Of a stretch of DNA of 64,000 nucleotides, positions 60,088-64,000 are shown in pieces. The position numbers were made by a program, and so were the translations under genes. Position 1 is the stretch's first letter; each line of letters begins with the position of its first letter. Where the stretch lies: NCBI GenBank assembly GCA_035281645.1, contig DATEDN010000081.1, positions 1 to 64,000 of the forward strand, read 5' to 3'. The notes below the pieces were generated by a model that worked only from the letters and a program-made list of their open reading frames with translations, did no database searches and had not been told where the DNA came from. Origin of the DNA: JACCTH01 sp035281645 (lineage in GTDB: Bacteria > Actinomycetota > Acidimicrobiia > Spongiisociales > ZC4RG35).

Positions 60088-61376
60088 TGGCTAAGGAGTT
60101 CCGGCTACCTGATATCGGCGAGGGCCTGACGGAAGCGGAGATAGTGCGCTGGCTCATCGCGGTGGGAGAGCCGGTGAAGGTGGATCAGCCGGTCGTCGAG
60201 GTGGAGACCGACAAAGCGGTGGTCGAGATCCCGTCGCCCTATGGGGGGATTGTCCTTCACCACGGCGCCGGTGAGGGAGAGACGCTGCCAGTGGGAGAGA
60301 TCCTCGTCGTCGTGGGTGAGGAAGGGGAAACCTGGACCGCCACTGCCGATCCCGAGACCGAGGCCTGGCTCGATCAGGTCGAAGAAGAAATGGCTACGGA
60401 CGAGGGCATGCCAGAGGCACCAAAAGACAGCGCGGCGCCAATCGTCGGTCGCATCAGCGAGGAAGCGATCGACCTTGGCGCTCATCGGGTAGAGAAGGCG
60501 CTAGGAGTCACGAAAGCTTTGCCACTGGTTCGCAAGCTGGCCAAAGATCTCGGAGTCGACCTCGGGAAGATCAAAGGGTCCGGAGCGGACGGTCGGGTTA
60601 CTAGAGAAGACGTGGTGGCCGCCGCCGAGGCCACCGCCGGTGGCGAAGTCGAACTGCCCGAGGCTCCCGGTTTGCCTCCCTTGCCGGTCGATCGCCAGGG
60701 CGAGCGGCGCCCGATGTCAAAGCTGCGCCGCACGATCGCCTCCAACATGAAGAAGTCGTGGCAAGAGATACCGCATGTCACCACCTTCGATGAAGCGCCC
60801 GCGACGAGGTTGCTCGCCGCTCGACAGGCACTCGAAAGCCGGCACTCGGTAAAGATTCCCTTGGAGGCGTTGATCATCAAGGCGGTCCTCCCGGCCCTCA
60901 CTCAGTTTCCAGAGTTCAACGCCTCGATCGATGGCGATGATCTGGTGGTCTACAGCCATTACGACATCGGGATAGCGGTCGACACCGCAGACGGTCTCTT
61001 GGTTGCTGTGGTCAAGGCTGCCGACACCCGGACCTTGCTCGAGACGGCGGCCGACATAAGGCGCCTGGCCGAAGCGTCCAAAAGCCGCAAGCTCAGTCCC
61101 GATGAGGTCACCGGCCAGACTTTCACCATCTCCAATATCGGCGCCATCGGGGGCGGATACGGGACCCCGATCATCCCGCCGGGGACGACGTCGATCCTCT
61201 CCATCGGCCGGGCAAAGGATCGAGCCGTGGCGGATGCCGGCAAGGTCGGAGTGGCTCCGATGATGCCTCTCTCCCTTTCATACGACCACCGGGTGATCGA
61301 TGGCGGGCAGGGTCGCCGCTTCATGGCGGTGGTGCTCGAGAACCTCTCCGAGCCTGCTCTCTTCCTCGCCAGCTAG
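60087..61376 (+). CDS. 2-oxoacid dehydrogenase E2 (dihydrolipoyl acyltransferase)
   Basis: 429 aa from ATG 60087. One lipoyl domain (residues 1-80, lipoyl Lys in ETDKAVVEIPSP), an acidic linker, a peripheral-subunit-binding domain (LPLVRKLAKDLGVDLGKIKGSGADGRVTREDV split), and a C-terminal catalytic domain ending with the active site SYDHRVIDGGQGRRFM. It moves acyl groups to CoA in the complex with E1 alpha/beta. The last membrane-free helices are typical. Only one lipoyl domain is present, as in several Gram-positive forms. Confidence 0.94.
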   Translation: MAKEFRLPDIGEGLTEAEIVRWLIAVGEPVKVDQPVVEVETDKAVVEIPSPYGGIVLHHGAGEGETLPVGEILVVVGEEGETWTATADPETEAWLDQVEEEMATDEGMPEAPKDSAAPIVGRISEEAIDLGAHRVEKALGVTKALPLVRKLAKDLGVDLGKIKGSGADGRVTREDVVAAAEATAGGEVELPEAPGLPPLPVDRQGERRPMSKLRRTIASNMKKSWQEIPHVTTFDEAPATRLLAARQALESRHSVKIPLEALIIKAVLPALTQFPEFNASIDGDDLVVYSHYDIGIAVDTADGLLVAVVKAADTRTLLETAADIRRLAEASKSRKLSPDEVTGQTFTISNIGAIGGGYGTPIIPPGTTSILSIGRAKDRAVADAGKVGVAPMMPLSLSYDHRVIDGGQGRRFMAVVLENLSEPALFLAS

Positions 61377-61425
61377 CGAAAGAAAACTCTACCCCGTCGG
61401 GCTATTTCCCCTAGTTTGTCGCCGC

Positions 61426-61788
61426 ATGGAGCACTACGACGGGCTGCTGAGATTGGCCGGTGATTTCTCGCCGCCGATTCGGGTCACGATTGACTTGACC
61501 GAGGACCATGAACTTCGCATCGGCACCGACGAGATCGAAATCGGACAGTGGCCGGTCGAAGCCCTCACCATCCGCGCCCAAGACGATGGATTCCACCTCC
61601 TGTCGGAGGGCGAGGAGCTCGTGATCACCACCGACAACGATCCTGCCTTCGCCGTCTCGATGGGAGTGCGTAATGCCCCGGTCGCTCTTCGCCGGCAGAT
61701 GTCGGCTCTGATGAGATCCGATCCGCGGTTTCACGACTCAGAGGTCGAGGCCAGGCTCTCGGAGTCCGAAGTCGATTCTGAAGTCTGA
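61426..61788 (+). CDS. Hypothetical protein, 120 aa
   Basis: A small protein with an N-terminal beta-rich part (EHYDGLLRLAGDFSPPIRVTIDLTEDHELRIGTDEIEIGQW) like a half-barrel, a helix VALRRQMSALMRSDPRF and an acidic tail SEVEARLSESEVDSEV. No family is recognised. Start ATG 61426. The tail is encoded by a sequence with a short 7-mer periodicity resembling the heptads near dnaE2. It lies alone between E2 and aceB. Confidence 0.6.
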   Translation: MEHYDGLLRLAGDFSPPIRVTIDLTEDHELRIGTDEIEIGQWPVEALTIRAQDDGFHLLSEGEELVITTDNDPAFAVSMGVRNAPVALRRQMSALMRSDPRFHDSEVEARLSESEVDSEV

Positions 61789-61796
61789 CGGCTGAC
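61776..61796. repeat. Three heptad-like units at the 3' end of the 120-aa gene
   Basis: TTCTGAA, GTCTGAC and GGCTGAC follow one another at 7-bp spacing (61776-61796), resembling the right-arm units in the dnaE2 insertion. They overlap the stop codon of the preceding gene. With only three units this is weak. Confidence 0.4.
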
Positions 61797-61808
61797 TGGG
61801 CGCTCCGG

Positions 61809-61831
61809 GGCCGGGGTTAGAAAACCCGGCC
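61809..61831 (+). promoter_or_regulatory. Hairpin upstream of aceB
   Basis: GGCCGGGGTT and AACCCGGCC (61810-61831) pair with one bulged G around a 4-nt loop AGAA; the sequence then goes on to a purine-rich ribosome site (GGGGAG) and the aceB ATG. No T-run follows on the plus strand, so it may be a weak terminator of the upstream gene or a 5' UTR structure of aceB. Confidence 0.4.
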
Positions 61832-61855
61832 GCATGGAAAGATACGGGGAGAGCT

Positions 61856-63400
61856 ATGAGCACGGTCGAACTTCTCGCTCCCAGCGCCCCCCTTCTCACC
61901 CAGGAAGCGCTGGGATTCATATCGGAGCTCGAAGCGGAGTTCGGTGGCGGCCGCCGCGATTTGCTGGAGGCGCGGAAGCAGCGCCAATCCGACCTCGATA
62001 GAGGGATAAGACCCGATTTTCTTCCCCAAACCGCCAATGTGCGATCGGGGGAATGGAAGGTGGATCCGGTTCCGCCGGCCCTGTGGGAACGTAAGGTCGA
62101 GATCACCGGTCCGGTGGACCAAAAGATGATGATCAATGCCCTCAATTCGGGGGCCTCCGTCTTCATGGCCGACTTCGAAGATGCGACCTCTCCCACTTGG
62201 AAAAACGTGGTCGAAGGACAGGAGAACCTCGTTGCCGCGTACGAGAAGCGTCTGCAGCTGACCACGCCCGAGAAGTCGTACCGGCTGAACGATGAGATCG
62301 CGACGCTGGTGGTGCGACCCCGCGGCTGGCATCTCCCCGAGAAGCATTTGTTGATACATGGGGAACCAGTTTCGGCTTCGCTCTTCGATTTCGGTCTTTA
62401 TCTGTTTTGGGGCGGCCGGGCCGCTCTCGAAGCAGGTCTCGGTCCATTTCTCTATTTGCCCAAGATCGAGAGCCACCTCGAAGCACGCCTCTGGAACGAT
62501 GTCTTCATCTATGGCCAGGAACGGCTGGGGATGCCAGTGGGGACCGTCAAGGCGACGGTCCTGATCGAAACCATCCTCGCCGCTTTCGAGATGGACGAGA
62601 TCCTCTTCGAACTCAAGCAACATTCCGCCGGTCTCAACGCCGGGCGCTGGGACTACATCTTTTCTGTCATCAAGAAAATGCGGAGCTGGGAGAACCTCGT
62701 GTTCCCTGACCGTTCGCAAGTGACGATGACCGTCCCTTTCATGAGGGCGTACACCGATCTTCAGGTGGCGACGTGTCACCGCCGGGGGGCTCACGCCATC
62801 GGGGGGATGGCCGCATTCATTCCCAATCGACGGGATCCCGAAGTCACGGAGCTGGCACTGGCCAAGGTCACTGAGGACAAGAACCGGGAGGCCGAGCAGG
62901 GCTGCGATGGAACCTGGGTGGCGCATCCTGATTTGGTGCCGGTGGCCCGTGCCTGCTTCGACCGGGTGCTTGGCAACCGCCCCAACCAGATCGATCGCCA
63001 GATCGATCCGACGACGGCACCGGTGAGCGCAGCCGATCTCCTCGACTTCGAGATCGATGGAGGAATTTCAGAAGATGGGGTGAGATCGAACATCAAGGTG
63101 GGGTTGCTCTACCTGGCATCGTGGCTGCAGGGGACGGGAGCGGTCGCCATCGACAACCTCATGGAAGACGTAGCCACGGCAGAGATCGCCCGCAGCCAGA
63201 TCTGGCAATGGGTCCGCCGTCGAGCCCGCACCGCGGACGGCGCTCTCATTGATCGTGATCTGGTCAATCGGCTCGCCGACGAAGAACGCGAGCGCTCGCA
63301 AACCGATCTGGCCGACGCTTGGAAAGTCTTCTCCGAAGTCGCCCTCGGTGACGAGTTCATCGACTTTCTGACCATCCCCGCCTACCAGTTGCTCGACTAA
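61856..63400 (+). CDS. aceB: Malate synthase A
   Basis: Glyoxylate shunt: glyoxylate plus acetyl-CoA to malate. 514 aa, the length of malate synthase A. Blocks: SGASVFMADFEDATSPTWKN (metal-binding and catalytic Arg/Asp region), GTVKATVLIETILAAFEMDEILFEL, RWDYIFSVIKKM, TVPFMRAYTDL and GGMAAFIPNRRD, and the C-terminal Asp of VEDVATAEIARSQIWQW (read DVATAEI). Ribosome site GGGGAG precedes ATG 61856. It is followed 10 bp later by aceA, so the two shunt enzymes are one operon. Confidence 0.95.
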   Translation: MSTVELLAPSAPLLTQEALGFISELEAEFGGGRRDLLEARKQRQSDLDRGIRPDFLPQTANVRSGEWKVDPVPPALWERKVEITGPVDQKMMINALNSGASVFMADFEDATSPTWKNVVEGQENLVAAYEKRLQLTTPEKSYRLNDEIATLVVRPRGWHLPEKHLLIHGEPVSASLFDFGLYLFWGGRAALEAGLGPFLYLPKIESHLEARLWNDVFIYGQERLGMPVGTVKATVLIETILAAFEMDEILFELKQHSAGLNAGRWDYIFSVIKKMRSWENLVFPDRSQVTMTVPFMRAYTDLQVATCHRRGAHAIGGMAAFIPNRRDPEVTELALAKVTEDKNREAEQGCDGTWVAHPDLVPVARACFDRVLGNRPNQIDRQIDPTTAPVSAADLLDFEIDGGISEDGVRSNIKVGLLYLASWLQGTGAVAIDNLMEDVATAEIARSQIWQWVRRRARTADGALIDRDLVNRLADEERERSQTDLADAWKVFSEVALGDEFIDFLTIPAYQLLD

Positions 63401-63410
63401 AGGAGCTCAT

Positions 63411-64000
63411 GTGAACAATCATCAGGCCGAAATCGATCAGCTGGAGAGGTCCTGGTCGGCCGACAGCCGCTGGAAGGACGTGACCCGGAACTACCAGGCG
63501 GACGATGTGGTTTCGCTGCAAGGCTCCCTGCGCGAGCAGCACACGCTGGCGCAGGCTATGTCGCAAAAACTGTGGCAATTGCTCGGAGAGAACGACTACA
63601 TCAACGCCCTCGGCGCGCTGTCCGGGGGCCAGGCCGTGCAAATGGTGAAGGCCGGGCTCAAGGCCATCTATCTCTCGGGATGGCAGGTGGCGGGGGAGAG
63701 CAATCTGGCCGAGCAGGTCTACCCGGATCAATCGCTCTACCCGGCGAATTCGGCCCCGGCCCTGGTGCGGCGCATCAACAATGCACTCCGCCGGGCCGAT
63801 CAGATCCATTGGGCCGAAGGTGACGAGTCCTTTGACTGGTTCGTGCCCATCGTCGCCGATGCCGAGGCCGGATTCGGTGGCGCCCTAAACGTTTTCGAAC
63901 TGACGAAGGCGTTCATCGAAGCGGGAGCGGCTGGGATTCACCTCGAGGATCAGCTCGCGGCTGAAAAGAAGTGCGGACACATGGGAGGCAAGGTGCTGGT
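63411..64000 (+). CDS. aceA: Isocitrate lyase, 3'-truncated by window end
   Basis: First glyoxylate-shunt enzyme, isocitrate to succinate plus glyoxylate. The start is GTG 63411 with AGGAG at 63401-63405, directly after aceB; it stays open to the window end (196 codons seen). The protein reads LERSWSADSRWKDVTRNY, LGALSGGQAVQMVKAGLKAIYLSGWQ (in pieces), IVADAEAGFGG and HLEDQLAAEKKCGHMGGKVL, the last holding the catalytic Cys of KKCGH. The rest of the gene lies outside the window. Confidence 0.96.
   Translation, partial: MNNHQAEIDQLERSWSADSRWKDVTRNYQADDVVSLQGSLREQHTLAQAMSQKLWQLLGENDYINALGALSGGQAVQMVKAGLKAIYLSGWQVAGESNLAEQVYPDQSLYPANSAPALVRRINNALRRADQIHWAEGDESFDWFVPIVADAEAGFGGALNVFELTKAFIEAGAAGIHLEDQLAAEKKCGHMGGKVL

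Noticed and set aside
1..64000. CRISPR arrays, tRNA or rRNA genes
   Set aside because: No regularly spaced identical repeats of CRISPR size and no cloverleaf or rRNA-like sequence were seen on reading; the heptad arrays are too short-period to be CRISPR.

Overview
This is a dense, GC-rich bacterial chromosome segment with short intergenic gaps and many 1-8 bp start/stop overlaps. It looks like an actinobacterium (Actinomycetota), possibly Acidimicrobiia or a related uncultured lineage. The signs are F420 biosynthesis (separate cofG and cofH), a split-barrel protein of the kind that often uses F420, a TIGR03084 (mycothiol-isomerase-like) protein, DUF4032, a DUF222-HNH (13E12-type) protein, dodecin, an ImuA-like/ImuB/DnaE2 mutasome with actinobacterial-type SOS boxes, and several apparently leaderless starts. 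No rRNA, tRNA, CRISPR array or prophage was seen, and no stretch over 300 bases lacks a gene.

Layout. 1-8.2 kb: a truncated DUF222-HNH gene, fumarylacetoacetase with a conserved unknown partner, an enoyl-CoA hydratase, an MFS exporter, an NADPH reductase, an Fpg-type glycosylase, a DUF456 protein and a membrane molybdopterin oxidoreductase. 8.2-22.3 kb: SOS-controlled imuA-imuB and, about 8.7 kb later, SOS-controlled dnaE2. Between them lie an acyltransferase, 5-FTHF cyclo-ligase, purine nucleoside phosphorylase, an L,D-transpeptidase, a two-subunit ABC exporter, an MBL hydrolase and dodecin. 22.3-34 kb: a lysozyme-fold protein, an AroQ-hydrolase fusion, a lipoprotein, an ABC exporter, a USP, a flavin reductase, an SDR-cofG-cofH operon, DUF4032 and CorA. 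34-48.9 kb: Lhr helicase, HD-GYP, enoyl-CoA hydratase/BtpA/TIGR03084/LOG genes, tandem dynamin-like GTPases, and a convergent AAA plus HEXXH-vWA pair. 48.9-64 kb: M16 peptidase, dapB, cyclophilin, an unusual inverted-repeat-bounded gene, thioredoxin-TPR, dapA, RNase J, FtsK, pyruvate dehydrogenase E1a-E1b-E2, and the glyoxylate shunt aceB-aceA (aceA cut by the window end).

The most notable object is a compact 1,044 bp unit at 51445-52488. One gene with an AbiEi-like N-terminus and a DUF559/Vsr-like nuclease C-terminus sits between two 51 bp inverted repeats, each able to fold a hairpin. It occupies the whole gap between cyclophilin and thioredoxin, 3 bp from each, and has no recognised transposase. 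It resembles the REP-RAYT layout but with a restriction-fold nuclease, so it may be an undescribed class of selfish element. A second unusual feature is a palindromic array of degenerate heptanucleotides inserted in frame in the PHP domain of dnaE2, with a related heptad array just upstream. Other oddities are an AroQ-alpha/beta-hydrolase fusion, a CofH with about 250 extra N-terminal residues, and the AAA/vWA pair with degenerate Walker motifs.

All calls come from reading the sequence and remembered family motifs; no database search was run.
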